Shown piece after piece: positions 48,085-55,828 of a stretch of DNA of 64,000 nucleotides. Both the position numbers and the translations under genes were made by a program. The number at the start of each line of letters is the position of its first letter. Positions within the stretch are counted from its first letter, which is position 1. Origin of the DNA: Thermosulfurimonas marina (GTDB lineage: Bacteria > Desulfobacterota > Thermodesulfobacteria > Thermodesulfobacteriales > Thermodesulfobacteriaceae); assembly GCF_012317585.1 (NCBI RefSeq), contig NZ_CP042909.1, positions 1,054,001 through 1,118,000 of the forward strand, given 5' to 3'. The notes beneath the pieces were generated by a model. It worked only from the letters and a program-made list of their open reading frames with translations, was not told the DNA's origin and ran no database searches.

Positions 48085-48101
48085 GATCCGATCCTATTTT
48101 T
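48077..48101. repeat. REP-like palindrome, copy 2 (shared by two gene ends)
   Basis: Identical to copy 1. Both arms are used as stop codons: TAG 48082-48084 ends the rightward glycosylase gene and TAG on the minus strand (48096-48094) ends the leftward RAYT gene. It sits in the convergent junction where a bidirectional terminator is expected. Confidence 0.9.
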
Positions 48102-48735
48102 TGCGAGGACGCCCTCGACGTTTTTCTTTGAACCCAAGGCGCTCCAAAAATTCTGGCGGTCCGAGCGGGCGGTTTTTCCGACTGTTCTGACGCAAGAAAG
48201 CCAGGAGTTCAGGGGATTCCGGTTGGTTGCGCCATTCTCGGTAGTATTCTAGGGCTTCCCGGGTAAAAGGAGGCTCCTCCCAAAAATAGGATCCGATCCT
48301 ATTTTTGTTGGCCGAGGAATAGGGGTAGTCCTCGGGGGAAGCGGCTAATCCTGCCCTTACGGGATTGCGTTCGATATACCGCATGACTTTCCAGAGATAA
48401 GTTTCCCCATCTACTATGGAAGCGTGGTATTTGGCTCGCCACAATTGTCCCTCAATGGCGTATTTTTGGTTGTAATATTGGGTGTAAGAGACCAGGAGCC
48501 CTTGCATAAACTTAACCAATTGATCAGAAGACGTTGGAACAACTAATAAATGAAAATGGTTGGGCATCAAGCAAAAACACCACAGTTTTATTTCTCTTTT
48601 TCGTTTCAAGTTAGCTAAAATTTCCAAAAAGGTGCGATAATCTTCCTCTTCATGAAAACAGGTTTGCCCATGATTGGTCCTAGAGACTACATGATGGGGA
48701 TATCCGGGGGCGATGATCCTGGGCCGGCTGGGCAT
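48094..48735 (-). CDS. REP-associated tyrosine transposase (RAYT)
   Basis: A 213-residue IS200-like Y1 transposase of the RAYT group. Diagnostic features are the N-terminal RPRIIAPGYPHHVVSRTNHG, the metal-binding HxH in CLMPNHFHLLV, the tyrosine-bearing helix (MQGLLVSYTQYYNQKY), and the GQLWRAKYHASIV and YIERNPVRAGL blocks. RAYTs bind and cleave REP palindromes and are thought to spread them. Palindrome copies lie upstream of its ribosome-binding site, inside its own coding region, and at its stop. The internal copy is read in frame as NKNRIGSYF, so the protein stays intact. It ends in a basic RRGRPRKK tail. Confidence 0.9.
   Translation of the reverse strand: MPSRPRIIAPGYPHHVVSRTNHGQTCFHEEEDYRTFLEILANLKRKREIKLWCFCLMPNHFHLLVVPTSSDQLVKFMQGLLVSYTQYYNQKYAIEGQLWRAKYHASIVDGETYLWKVMRYIERNPVRAGLAASPEDYPYSSANKNRIGSYFWEEPPFTREALEYYREWRNQPESPELLAFLRQNSRKNRPLGPPEFLERLGFKEKRRGRPRKK
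48282..48306. repeat. REP-like palindrome, copy 3 (inside the RAYT coding region)
   Basis: Identical 25-base element embedded in the transposase gene. On the coding strand it is read AAA-AAT-AGG-ATC, a frame without stops, so it adds NKNRIGSYF between YPYSSA and WEEPP without breaking the protein. Confidence 0.9.
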
Positions 48736-48746
48736 ACCCCCTCCTT

Positions 48747-48770
48747 AAAATAGGATCTGATCCTATTTTT
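48747..48770. repeat. REP-like palindrome, copy 4 (RAYT leader)
   Basis: Same arms with central T and one A fewer at the left edge. It lies immediately before the GGAGGGGG ribosome-binding site of the RAYT gene, where a hairpin or bound transposase could affect its expression. Confidence 0.85.
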
Positions 48771-48842
48771 AGGGAAGGCAGGGGAATTTGTCAAGAATTT
48801 TTGGAGGGGTTTTTCGAGGAATGTGAAGAGTAGCAAAGAGAC

Positions 48843-48879
48843 AAAAATGGGATCGGATCCTATTTTTGATCCTATTTTT
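48843..48879. repeat. REP-like palindrome, copy 5 plus tandem half-copy
   Basis: AAAAATGGGATC-G-GATCCTATTTTT followed directly by a second GATCCTATTTTT half. The left arm has one A-to-G change. On the minus strand the extra half gives CAA-AAA-TAG, the final Gln-Lys codons and stop of the EamA transporter gene. Confidence 0.88.
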
Positions 48880-49777
48880 GGGTGAGGGCCAGGAGGAAGA
48901 CGCCTCCCACCATGACCGCGGAGGCCAAAAACCTTATTCCGAAGTGTCTCTCGCGCAGGAAGGCCCCGCCCAAAAAGACTCCAAAGAGGATGCTGGTACG
49001 CTTTACCGCGATCATATAAGCCGCCGGGGCCAGACTTATGGCCTGCATGTGGCAGACCACCATGAGGGCCTGCGAGAGTCCCAGGAGGAAAAAGCCTAAA
49101 GGTCTTCGGCGGAAAAGAGGCAGGATCTTCTGCCCCGAGAGTATTCGCAGAAGGAGGGGCACCACCAGACCCAGGAGGATAAAGTAAAAGGAGGCAAACC
49201 AAAGGGGAGAAGAAAGAAGGATAGCCCTCTTCCCCAAAGCTGAGGTCACCGCATAAAGGGCGGCCACGGCCAGCATCAAAAGGGAGCCCCTTTCGCGCAA
49301 AAGCCCCTTTAGGGGAGCCAGAGGACCCTCCGAAAGATGGGGAAGATGCAAGAGGTAACTGCCCAGGACCACGAAAAGGATTCCGGCCACTCCCAGGGCC
49401 GAGGGTCTTTCCCCCAGGAGGAGAAAGCCCGTGCCGATGAGAAAGGCCGGGGTGAAGGCCAGAAGAGGTAGGGTGAGGGAAAGGGGGGAGACCCTGATAG
49501 CCTCCATGTAAAGAAAAAGGGCGGAGATCTCCAAAGGGAGAAGGGCAGCCAGGGTGAGGAGGAAGGCCGGCTTTTTGAGGACTTCCAGGGTGAAATAGAG
49601 ATAGGGTCCGGGCTCAAATTTGAGGAAAATTACCCCCAGGAGAAAGGGCACCGGGGCCAAGGTGCGGACCAGGGCCATGGCCGCCATACCTTCGGTGGCA
49701 AAGTATTTCTTATTAAAAAAATCCCCCAAGGCCACAAAAAAGGCTGCCCCCAAGGCCAGGATCAACCAGAGGCCCAT
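48872..49777 (-). CDS. EamA/DMT-family membrane transporter
   Basis: A 301-residue integral membrane protein with ten hydrophobic helices in two EamA repeats (about 3-140 and 165-298). Typical features are the N-terminal ALGAAFFVALGDFFNKKYF, an internal LLLGERPSALGVAGILFVVLGSYLL and the matching second-half GAFLRERHFGIRFLASAVMVGGVFLLAL. Members export amino acids, nucleotide precursors or other metabolites; the substrate here is unknown. The stop codon comes from the tandem half of palindrome copy 5. Confidence 0.88.
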   Translation of the reverse strand: MGLWLILALGAAFFVALGDFFNKKYFATEGMAAMALVRTLAPVPFLLGVIFLKFEPGPYLYFTLEVLKKPAFLLTLAALLPLEISALFLYMEAIRVSPLSLTLPLLAFTPAFLIGTGFLLLGERPSALGVAGILFVVLGSYLLHLPHLSEGPLAPLKGLLRERGSLLMLAVAALYAVTSALGKRAILLSSPLWFASFYFILLGLVVPLLLRILSGQKILPLFRRRPLGFFLLGLSQALMVVCHMQAISLAPAAYMIAVKRTSILFGVFLGGAFLRERHFGIRFLASAVMVGGVFLLALTQK

Positions 49778-49827
49778 GCTTTTCTCCTCGCCGGATTCGG
49801 TCTATTTTAAACCAAGGAGGCCATAGA

Positions 49828-50622
49828 GTGGGACGGATAACCCTCGGGACCTGGAATGTTAATTCCCTAAATGCCCGGCTGGAACAGGTCAAAAAATACT
49901 TAACCGCGCGGGCCCCGGAGGTCCTTTGCCTTCAGGAGACCAAACTGCGCACCGAGGCCTTCCCTCGGGAGGTTTTTGAGCCCCTGGGATACAAAGTCTG
50001 GCATGCCGGAGGGCCGGGAAGAAACGGGGTGGCTATTTTGGGCCGCCTTCAGGGAGAGGAATCCTTCCGGGGGTTTCCCGGAGAGGAAGACCCTCAGGCC
50101 GAAGAAAGGGTGCTTGCGGTAAATTTTGGGCCCTTTACCGTAATTTCGGTCTATGTGCCCAACGGCTCTCCGGTGGGCTCCGACTACTTTCTTTACAAGC
50201 TGGAGTTTCTTTATCGCCTTCGGGAAACCCTCGAGCGGCACTTCGACCCCCAAAGGGACCTTCTGGCCCTTTGCGGGGATTTCAACGTGGCCCCGGAGCC
50301 TCTCGATGTTTACGATCCAGAGCTCCTGGAGGGCCAGATCTGTTTCCATGAAAGAGAAAGGGCCGCCTTTCGGGTGCTCCTGGAGTGGGGACTTCTTGAT
50401 GCCCTACGGCTCAAGCACCCCGACCGCCCGGGGCTTTATACCTGGTGGGACTATCAGTTTGGAGCCTTTAAGGCCAACCGGGGAATGCGCCTGGACCACA
50501 TCCTAGTTACCCGGCCTCTGGCCGAACACCTCCGAGACTCTTACGTGGATCGGGAGCCCCGCGGCTGGAAAAGGCCTTCGGATCACGCTCCGGTGATAAC
50601 GGTCTTCGAGCTACCGGACTAA
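49828..50622 (+). CDS. xthA: Exodeoxyribonuclease III (AP endonuclease)
   Basis: A 264-residue XthA that cleaves 5' to abasic sites in base-excision repair. Mg and catalytic motifs: TWNVNSLNARL, LCLQETKL, YVPNGSP, the GDFNVAPEPLDV segment and the terminal SDHAPV. It starts with GTG 49828 after AAGGAGG. Its 3' end overlaps the convergent flavoprotein gene by 12 bases. Confidence 0.94.
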   Translation: MGRITLGTWNVNSLNARLEQVKKYLTARAPEVLCLQETKLRTEAFPREVFEPLGYKVWHAGGPGRNGVAILGRLQGEESFRGFPGEEDPQAEERVLAVNFGPFTVISVYVPNGSPVGSDYFLYKLEFLYRLRETLERHFDPQRDLLALCGDFNVAPEPLDVYDPELLEGQICFHERERAAFRVLLEWGLLDALRLKHPDRPGLYTWWDYQFGAFKANRGMRLDHILVTRPLAEHLRDSYVDREPRGWKRPSDHAPVITVFELPD

Positions 50623-51579
50623 GTCTCCATACTTTTCCAGAATGCGCTTGACCACGATGTGGGCCGTGTTGAAGGCGGCCATGATGCTGCCCTTCTCCAG
50701 GGCAATGTCTCCGGCCAGGAAGACCCCCGGCAGGTTGGTTTCGTAATATTTATCTATCTTCGGGCGGCTGTCCTCGAATTCCACCCCGATACTTCGGAGA
50801 AAACCGGCCGGAGTACTTCCTCCCAGGCAGTAATAAATGCGGTCAAAGACCATCTCCCGGCCGTCCTTGAAGACCACCTTTACCCCCTCCGGGGCCGCCT
50901 CCAGGTGATCGATATCCGTATTAAGCATGAGTTTGACCCGGCCCTCTTCGGCCTTCTTTCCCAGGTTTTGAAGGTTCACGGGGTTGATCCGGAAGAACTT
51001 GGGGCGCCGGTAAGAAAGATAGACCTCCTCACAGCCCTCGCAGAGAAAACAGGCTGTCTCCGCCGCGGTATCTCCTCCACCCACCACCAAGACTTTTCCT
51101 CCGCGGGGACACTCACAAGGGGCCTCAAAAAAAACCCGATCCCGCACCTCCTTGGGGATGGGGTAATCGGGCTTGCGGGGCTTTCCGAAAATACCGATGG
51201 CGATGACCACGATGGGGGCCTCAAGCACCCACTCCGAGCCCGCCCTCAGGCGGTAGGTTCCGTCTGTTTTTTCCAGACCATTAATCTCCGTCTTGTAGCG
51301 GATGTCGAGGGCGTAGTCCTGGATATACTTTTCCATGCGCTTTAAAAATTCTTCCTTGCTTTCGGTCTCAAAAGAACAGAGGCCCAGAGGCTCTACCCGC
51401 ATCTTGCGAAACACCGCATCTACCCGTTTCCCGGGACGATAGAGACGCTGGATGGTGTCGCAGAAGGTCTCCGCCTTCTCGAAGATGACTACCGGAGAGA
51501 TACCCTGGGCCCGGGCCTCCACACCCACGGCGATCCCTGCCGGCCCGGCCCCTACTACCGCAATCTTAGCCTTTTCCAT
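50611..51579 (-). CDS. FAD/NAD(P)-dependent oxidoreductase, YpdA-like
   Basis: A 322-residue two-dinucleotide-binding flavoprotein of the thioredoxin-reductase fold. FAD motif VVGAGPAGIAVGVEA (about 8-22), NAD(P) motif VLVVGGGDTAAETACF (about 165-180), and the FAD-closing NLPGVFLAGDIALEKGSIM. The CxxC redox pair of thioredoxin reductase is absent, as in YpdA, the bacillithiol disulfide reductase family. The physiological disulfide or electron acceptor is unknown. It follows uspA on the same strand but a GC-rich hairpin separates them. Confidence 0.82.
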   Translation of the reverse strand: MEKAKIAVVGAGPAGIAVGVEARAQGISPVVIFEKAETFCDTIQRLYRPGKRVDAVFRKMRVEPLGLCSFETESKEEFLKRMEKYIQDYALDIRYKTEINGLEKTDGTYRLRAGSEWVLEAPIVVIAIGIFGKPRKPDYPIPKEVRDRVFFEAPCECPRGGKVLVVGGGDTAAETACFLCEGCEEVYLSYRRPKFFRINPVNLQNLGKKAEEGRVKLMLNTDIDHLEAAPEGVKVVFKDGREMVFDRIYYCLGGSTPAGFLRSIGVEFEDSRPKIDKYYETNLPGVFLAGDIALEKGSIMAAFNTAHIVVKRILEKYGDLVR

Positions 51580-51586
51580 AAGCCAA

Positions 51587-51610
51587 CCCCCCGAGACCGT
51601 TTTCGGGGGG
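51587..51610 (-). terminator. GC-rich hairpin between uspA and the flavoprotein gene
   Basis: CCCCCCGA and TCGGGGGG pair around an eight-base loop, in the 47-base gap downstream of uspA (minus strand). The following sequence on the minus strand (TTGGCTTATGG) has few Ts, so it may attenuate rather than fully stop transcription. Confidence 0.5.
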
Positions 51611-51626
51611 CTAGCTTAGCATAACC

Positions 51627-52082
51627 CTAAGCCTTTTGAAAAGGGTTCACCGTGAGGACCGGACATGGGGCGGTCTTGACCACCTTCTCGGCCACACTTC
51701 CGAAAAGGGCCTTTTCCAGCCCCCGCCGTCCGTGAGTCCCCATGATGATGAGATCGGCCCCCTTTTCTCTGGCTACTTCACAGATCTTTTCCGCAATCTC
51801 CCCGGAGACCACCAGGGGTTCTACCTCCATCCCGGAGAAGTTTTGCTCCACAAATTCGGCCATGCGCTTTTGGGCCCCTTCGAAAAGATCCTTTTCCATC
51901 TTTTCCAGGGCCGCATGGGGCACATAGAAGCCGGCATAGCGCATGATATCTTCCACCACAAAGAGGACGATGAGTTTGGCCCCGAATTTTTCCGTAAAAA
52001 GCCGGGCATAACCAGCCACCCTTTCCGAGGCTTCCGTGAAATCCACAGGGAAGAGAATGGTTTTGATCTCGGCCATAGACAC
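51627..52082 (-). CDS. Universal stress protein (UspA family)
   Basis: A 151-residue single Usp domain. The ATP-binding signature G-2x-G-9x-G-(S/T) is present as MGTHGRRGLEKALFGSVAEKVV near residue 118. The N-terminal KTILFPVDFTEASERVAGYARLF is typical. Members bind ATP and accumulate in stress; the precise role is unknown. Preceded by AGAAGGGGGG before its ATG. Divergent from the PHP gene across a 53-base gap. Confidence 0.92.
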   Translation of the reverse strand: MSMAEIKTILFPVDFTEASERVAGYARLFTEKFGAKLIVLFVVEDIMRYAGFYVPHAALEKMEKDLFEGAQKRMAEFVEQNFSGMEVEPLVVSGEIAEKICEVAREKGADLIIMGTHGRRGLEKALFGSVAEKVVKTAPCPVLTVNPFQKA

Positions 52083-52135
52083 CCCCCTTCTTTGGATTAA
52101 ATTCCTAGAGACATTTTAGCAAAGGGAGAGGAAAA

Positions 52136-52990
52136 ATGATAGATCTCCACACCCATTCCACGGCCTCCGACGGCACTTATTCTCCGGCGGAGCTGGTGCA
52201 TCTCGCGGTCCAAGAGGGACTTTCGGCCCTGGCCCTTACCGATCATGACACCGTGGAGGGGCTTTTCGAGGCCCAGGCCGAGGCCCAGGGGCTGGGGCTG
52301 GCCTTCGTGCCCGGGGTGGAGATCAGCGTGCGCTTTGAAGGCCCCGGGCACTGCCATGTCCTGGGCTATTTTGTGGATCCGGAGTCCGAAGGCCTTCGGG
52401 AAACCCTGGCCCTTCTTCAACAGGCCCGCTCCGAGCGCAACCTCCGCATGGTGGAAAAGCTTCAGGCCTTGGGTATCGAAATCACCCTTGAGGAGCTTAA
52501 GGAGAGGGCCGGTGGAGGGGAGATTGGCCGGCCCCATTTTGCGGCTCTCCTGGTGGAAAAAGGGGTGGTGCGCAAGGTAGAGGAGGCCTTTGAAAGATAT
52601 CTCAAGAAGGGAGCCCCGGCCTACGTGCCCAAGGCCCGGCTCACCGAGGAGGAGGCCTTTTCCGCCATCCGCGCCGCCGGGGGACTTCCCGTCCTGGCCC
52701 ATCCCTGGCACCTACACCTTTCTCCGGAGGCCCTCGCCCGCTATGTGGCCCGGCTCAAGGATTTAGGGTTGGCGGGAATCGAGGCCTATTACACGGATCA
52801 TACTCCAGAGTTTACGAGTCTTTGTCTGGAGCTGGCCCGGCGTTTCGATCTGGTGGCCACCGGGGGAAGTGACTTTCACGGGCACAACAAGCCGGACATC
52901 AAGCTGGGGCGGGGCTTCGGGAACCTCCGGGTCCCCGAGGAATGTTACCGGCGGCTTCGGGAACGCTGGGAGAGTCGAGGAGGCGCCTGA
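52136..52990 (+). CDS. PHP-domain phosphoesterase (RNase AM / YciV-like)
   Basis: A 284-residue PHP protein. Metal ligands: DLHTHSTASDGTYSPAEL (about 3-20), LALTDHDTVEGL, the GVEIS glutamate, HVLGYF, and the C-terminal GGSDFHGHNKP. Family members are 5'-nucleoside 3',5'-bisphosphate phosphatases or 5'-3' exoribonucleases that trim 5S and 23S rRNA ends. The ATG follows AGGAAAA. The last 92 bases are antisense to the pseudouridine synthase gene. Confidence 0.88.
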   Translation: MIDLHTHSTASDGTYSPAELVHLAVQEGLSALALTDHDTVEGLFEAQAEAQGLGLAFVPGVEISVRFEGPGHCHVLGYFVDPESEGLRETLALLQQARSERNLRMVEKLQALGIEITLEELKERAGGGEIGRPHFAALLVEKGVVRKVEEAFERYLKKGAPAYVPKARLTEEEAFSAIRAAGGLPVLAHPWHLHLSPEALARYVARLKDLGLAGIEAYYTDHTPEFTSLCLELARRFDLVATGGSDFHGHNKPDIKLGRGFGNLRVPEECYRRLRERWESRGGA

Positions 52991-53702
52991 GGGCCCGCAA
53001 TTCCCACGAAGTTAAAGGGCGCATCTTTCCCGGAGGGAGGTCTCCCAGTTTAAGGGGGCCAAAGGCCACCCGCACCAGGCGCTTGACCCGGGAGCCCGCG
53101 GCCGCAAAGATCCTCCGCACCTCCCGCTTGCGCCCCTCATGAAGGCGCACCTCATAGACGCACTCCCGGCGGCTCCTTTTAACCAGACGCACTTCGTCGG
53201 GGAAGACCCGACGGCCTTCGATTTCCAGGCCTTCGCGCCGGATCCTTTCCAGAAGATCCTCCCGGGGCGGACGGGTGAGCCAGACCCGGTAGACCCGCGG
53301 GATGGCGTAACGGGGATGAAGGAGGCGCTGGGCCAGTTCCCCGTCGTTGGTAAGAAGGAGAAGGCCTTCGGAGTCCCGGTCGAGCCGGCCTACGGGAAAG
53401 ACCCCCGGAGGAAGACCTCCCAGAAATTCGGCCAGAGTAGGCCGACCGTGAGGGTCGGAAAGCGCCGTAAGGTACCCGCGGGGTTTATGAAAAAGGTAAT
53501 AGACTTTTTCTGGCAGACGCACCTCTTGCCCGTCCACCTCCACCCGGTCCCTTTCCGGGTCCACCCGGAAGGAAAGGTCCGTGACTACCTGGCCGTTGAC
53601 CTTTACCCGTCCGGACCGCACCAGGTCCTCCGCCTTGCGCCGGGAGGTCACCCCGGCCCGGGCCAGAAACCGGGCCAGACGCATTTTTTGCTTCGCGGCC
53701 AT
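52899..53702 (-). CDS. RsuA/RluB-family rRNA pseudouridine synthase
   Basis: A 267-residue protein. An N-terminal S4 RNA-binding domain (about 7-55; RLARFLARAGVTSRRKAEDLVRSGRVKVNG) precedes the synthase core with the catalytic aspartate in PVGRLDRDSEGLLLLTNDG (about residues 120-138) and the HEGRKREVRRIF segment. It most resembles RluB-type enzymes acting on 23S helix 89. The final ~30 residues are a low-complexity Pro/Gly/Ser tail encoded antisense to the PHP gene, longer than normal for the family. Confidence 0.9.
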   Translation of the reverse strand: MAAKQKMRLARFLARAGVTSRRKAEDLVRSGRVKVNGQVVTDLSFRVDPERDRVEVDGQEVRLPEKVYYLFHKPRGYLTALSDPHGRPTLAEFLGGLPPGVFPVGRLDRDSEGLLLLTNDGELAQRLLHPRYAIPRVYRVWLTRPPREDLLERIRREGLEIEGRRVFPDEVRLVKRSRRECVYEVRLHEGRKREVRRIFAAAGSRVKRLVRVAFGPLKLGDLPPGKMRPLTSWELRALRRLLDSPSVPEAAGNIPRGPGGSRSPAPA

Positions 53703-53709
53703 GGGATTA

Positions 53710-53718
53710 TGGTATCAT
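53710..53718 (+). promoter_or_regulatory. Extended -10 promoter candidate for mntA (leaderless)
   Basis: TGGTATCAT, seven bases before the mntA ATG. The expected transcription start coincides with the ATG, and no Shine-Dalgarno site is present, so translation may be leaderless. Confidence 0.45.
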
Positions 53719-53725
53719 TAAAAAT

Positions 53726-54061
53726 ATGGAACTACTTTATCGCTGGCAAAGCAAAGAAAAAGCCCGGCGGGAGGCCCTCAGACAAAAGGTGCTCTCTCGG
53801 ACCCAGAGAGCCTTGGGAGAGTTATATTCCAGAATACCCTTTCGTCGGGCCTTCATTTTTGGTTCCCTGGTTCGTCCGGGAGCCTTCGGGGATCATTCCG
53901 ATGTGGATATAGCCCTGGAAGGACTCCCTCCCGAACGTTTCTGGGAGGCCGTAGCCCTTCTTTCGGAGATCCTGGAAAGGGAGGTGGATGTTCTCCCTCT
54001 GGAGGAGGCCCGCTTTCGGAAAAAGATCGAAAAGGAGGGGATCTTGTGGAAGAGGCCTTAA
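53726..54061 (+). CDS. mntA: MntA-type minimal nucleotidyltransferase (antitoxin)
   Basis: A 111-residue minimal nucleotidyltransferase. The active-site motif is GSLVRPGAFGDHSDVDIAL (Gly46-Ser47, Asp59, Asp61), with a third carboxylate in REVDVLPL near residue 88. In characterised pairs MntA adds AMP to a tyrosine of the HEPN toxin and so neutralises it. The gene overlaps hepT by 16 bases, and lies 23 bases from the divergent pseudouridine synthase gene. Confidence 0.85.
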   Translation: MELLYRWQSKEKARREALRQKVLSRTQRALGELYSRIPFRRAFIFGSLVRPGAFGDHSDVDIALEGLPPERFWEAVALLSEILEREVDVLPLEEARFRKKIEKEGILWKRP

Positions 54062-54519
54062 GGGTTTTCATAGCCGAGTTGCGGGCTCAGAAAAAGGAAG
54101 TGGAGAAGATTTTTCGGAAGGTAGAGGACCGCTACTTTCAAATCCAGAAGGAAGCCACCCCGGAGCGGGTGGAGAGCCTGGCTTATCAGCTTCACAATCT
54201 TTATTGTGCGCTAGAGGATCTTTTTAAGTTAGTGGCCGGATTTTTTGAAAACCGGGTGGACGATAGTACCAGGTATCATCTCTGGCTTCTCAAACGTATG
54301 ACCGTGGAGATCGAAGGACTGCGCCCGGCCCTTCTTTCCGAGGAGACCTTTCGGCTGATGAACGAATTGCGGGCCTTTCGGCACGTCTTCCGGCATGCCT
54401 ATGCTTACGAATTGGATCCGGAAAGGGTGCGCCTCTTGGCAGAGAAGATGCCCCGCCTTCGGGGGCTTTTTGAGGCAGACTTTCAGAGGTTTGTCGCGGA
54501 GCTTTCTCGTGGATCTTAA
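54046..54519 (+). CDS. hepT: HepT-like HEPN ribonuclease toxin
   Basis: A 157-residue helical HEPN protein. It carries the RX4HXY signature: Arg112, His117 and Tyr119 in FRHVFRHAYAY. The R-x4-H pair is the ribonuclease site; the tyrosine is the residue modified by MntA in studied systems. Start GTG 54046 lies within mntA, preceded by AAGGAGGGG. Its end overlaps pmbA by 11 bases, an unusual coupling of a toxin-antitoxin pair with a housekeeping gene. Confidence 0.83.
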   Translation: MEEALRVFIAELRAQKKEVEKIFRKVEDRYFQIQKEATPERVESLAYQLHNLYCALEDLFKLVAGFFENRVDDSTRYHLWLLKRMTVEIEGLRPALLSEETFRLMNELRAFRHVFRHAYAYELDPERVRLLAEKMPRLRGLFEADFQRFVAELSRGS

Positions 54520-55825
54520 AAATCTCGGGGAAGTGGTGGAGGAGTTTTCTCGTCGAAAGGGGGTCTGGGGGGAGCTCTGGGGCGAGCTCTCCCGGGGGCT
54601 TACCCTTGAAAGACGGGATGGCCGCCCGCACGCCCTTGAGCCCTGGCGGGAGGTCTCTCTGGCGGTACGGATTGTCCGGAAGGGGCGGGCCGGGCTCTCC
54701 TACACCACCCAGGCCAAGCCGGAGGCGGTGCGGAGGGCGGCCGAAAGGGCCTACGAGGCCGCGTGCTTTTCCGAAGAGGAGGCCGTGATCCCGGAAGGGG
54801 AGACCCTACCCGATCTCCCCTCCTTTTCCTCAGAGGCCTTTCCTTCCCCCGAAGAACTTGAGGCCGATCTAATTTCGGCGGAGGAGGCCGCCCGGGCCGC
54901 CTTTCCTGAAGTCCACCGTCTGGAGCGCGCCGTCCTTTCCTGCGGAGAGGAATCCCTTTTTATTTTTCAGACCCGGGGGATTTCGGCCACCTTTTCCCGT
55001 CCCTCCTGGAGTTTTCTCCTCAGCCTGGTGGCCCGGCGGGGGGAGGAGGAGCGCACCGGTTGGGAGTGGCGGGAGGTCGTGCGCCGAGAGGATCTTTCTC
55101 CGGAGGTCCTCGCCCGGCGGGCAGCGGAAAAGGCGGTGGCCCTTCTAGGGGCGGAAAAGGGGCCCTCAAGGCGCCTTGCGGGGCTCTTTCCCCCGGAGGC
55201 TGCCGTGGCCTTGTTAGAGACCCTTTCTTTTTCCTTTTGCGGAGACGAGGTGGCCAAGGGGCGTTCGCGCCTGGCCGGAAAGCTCGGCCAAAGGATCTTT
55301 TCCGAAAAGCTCACCCTGATCGACGATGGACTCTATCCCCGGGGACTGGAGAGCCGGCCCTTCGACGATGAGGGCTTTCCTCAGAAGCGCACCATCCTCC
55401 TAGATCAAGGGACGGTAGCGGCCTTCCTTTACGACGGGCTCTGGGGACGACGGGCGGGGAAGGCCTCCACGGGAAACGCCCGCCGCCCCTCCTTTAAGGC
55501 CCTCCCTCGGATCGCCCCCACCAACCTCTACCTGGTCCCCGGAGAAAGCCCTCTTGAAGATTTGCGAAGCGCGGAGCCGGTCTTTGAGGTGCGGGAAATC
55601 CTGGGCTGGCACACCGCAGACCCTATTTCCGGAGACTTTTCCGTGGGGGTCTCCGGCCTTCTTTATCAAGGAGGCCAGAGGCGTCCCCTCTCCGGCATGG
55701 CCCTTTCCGGAAACCTTTTCGAACTCCTTTCCCGGGTGGAGGCCCTGGGGAACGACCTTACCTTCTATGGTAGCCTGGGCGCACCCTCGCTTTTTATCCC
55801 CGATCTTGACCTTGCGGGAAGTTGA
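54509..55825 (+). CDS. pmbA: PmbA/TldD-family protein (PmbA type)
   Basis: A 438-residue member of the PmbA/TldD family, whose heterodimer unfolds and degrades peptides and matures modified peptides. It lacks the HExxxH zinc motif of TldD, as expected for the non-metal PmbA partner; a tldD gene is not in the window. Typical parts are the central LTLIDDGLYPRGLESRPFDDEG, GNARRPSFKALPRIAPTNLYLVPGE and the C-terminal SGDFSVGVSGLLYQGG. GTG 54509 is chosen because it overlaps hepT and gives the standard N-terminus. Confidence 0.85.
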   Translation: MDLKNLGEVVEEFSRRKGVWGELWGELSRGLTLERRDGRPHALEPWREVSLAVRIVRKGRAGLSYTTQAKPEAVRRAAERAYEAACFSEEEAVIPEGETLPDLPSFSSEAFPSPEELEADLISAEEAARAAFPEVHRLERAVLSCGEESLFIFQTRGISATFSRPSWSFLLSLVARRGEEERTGWEWREVVRREDLSPEVLARRAAEKAVALLGAEKGPSRRLAGLFPPEAAVALLETLSFSFCGDEVAKGRSRLAGKLGQRIFSEKLTLIDDGLYPRGLESRPFDDEGFPQKRTILLDQGTVAAFLYDGLWGRRAGKASTGNARRPSFKALPRIAPTNLYLVPGESPLEDLRSAEPVFEVREILGWHTADPISGDFSVGVSGLLYQGGQRRPLSGMALSGNLFELLSRVEALGNDLTFYGSLGAPSLFIPDLDLAGS

Positions 55826-55828
55826 GGC

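Noticed and set aside
47393-48879. CRISPR-like array of regular repeats
   Set aside because: The palindromes are irregularly spaced and lie at gene ends and inside a coding region; no uniform spacers and no cas genes. They fit REP elements with a RAYT.
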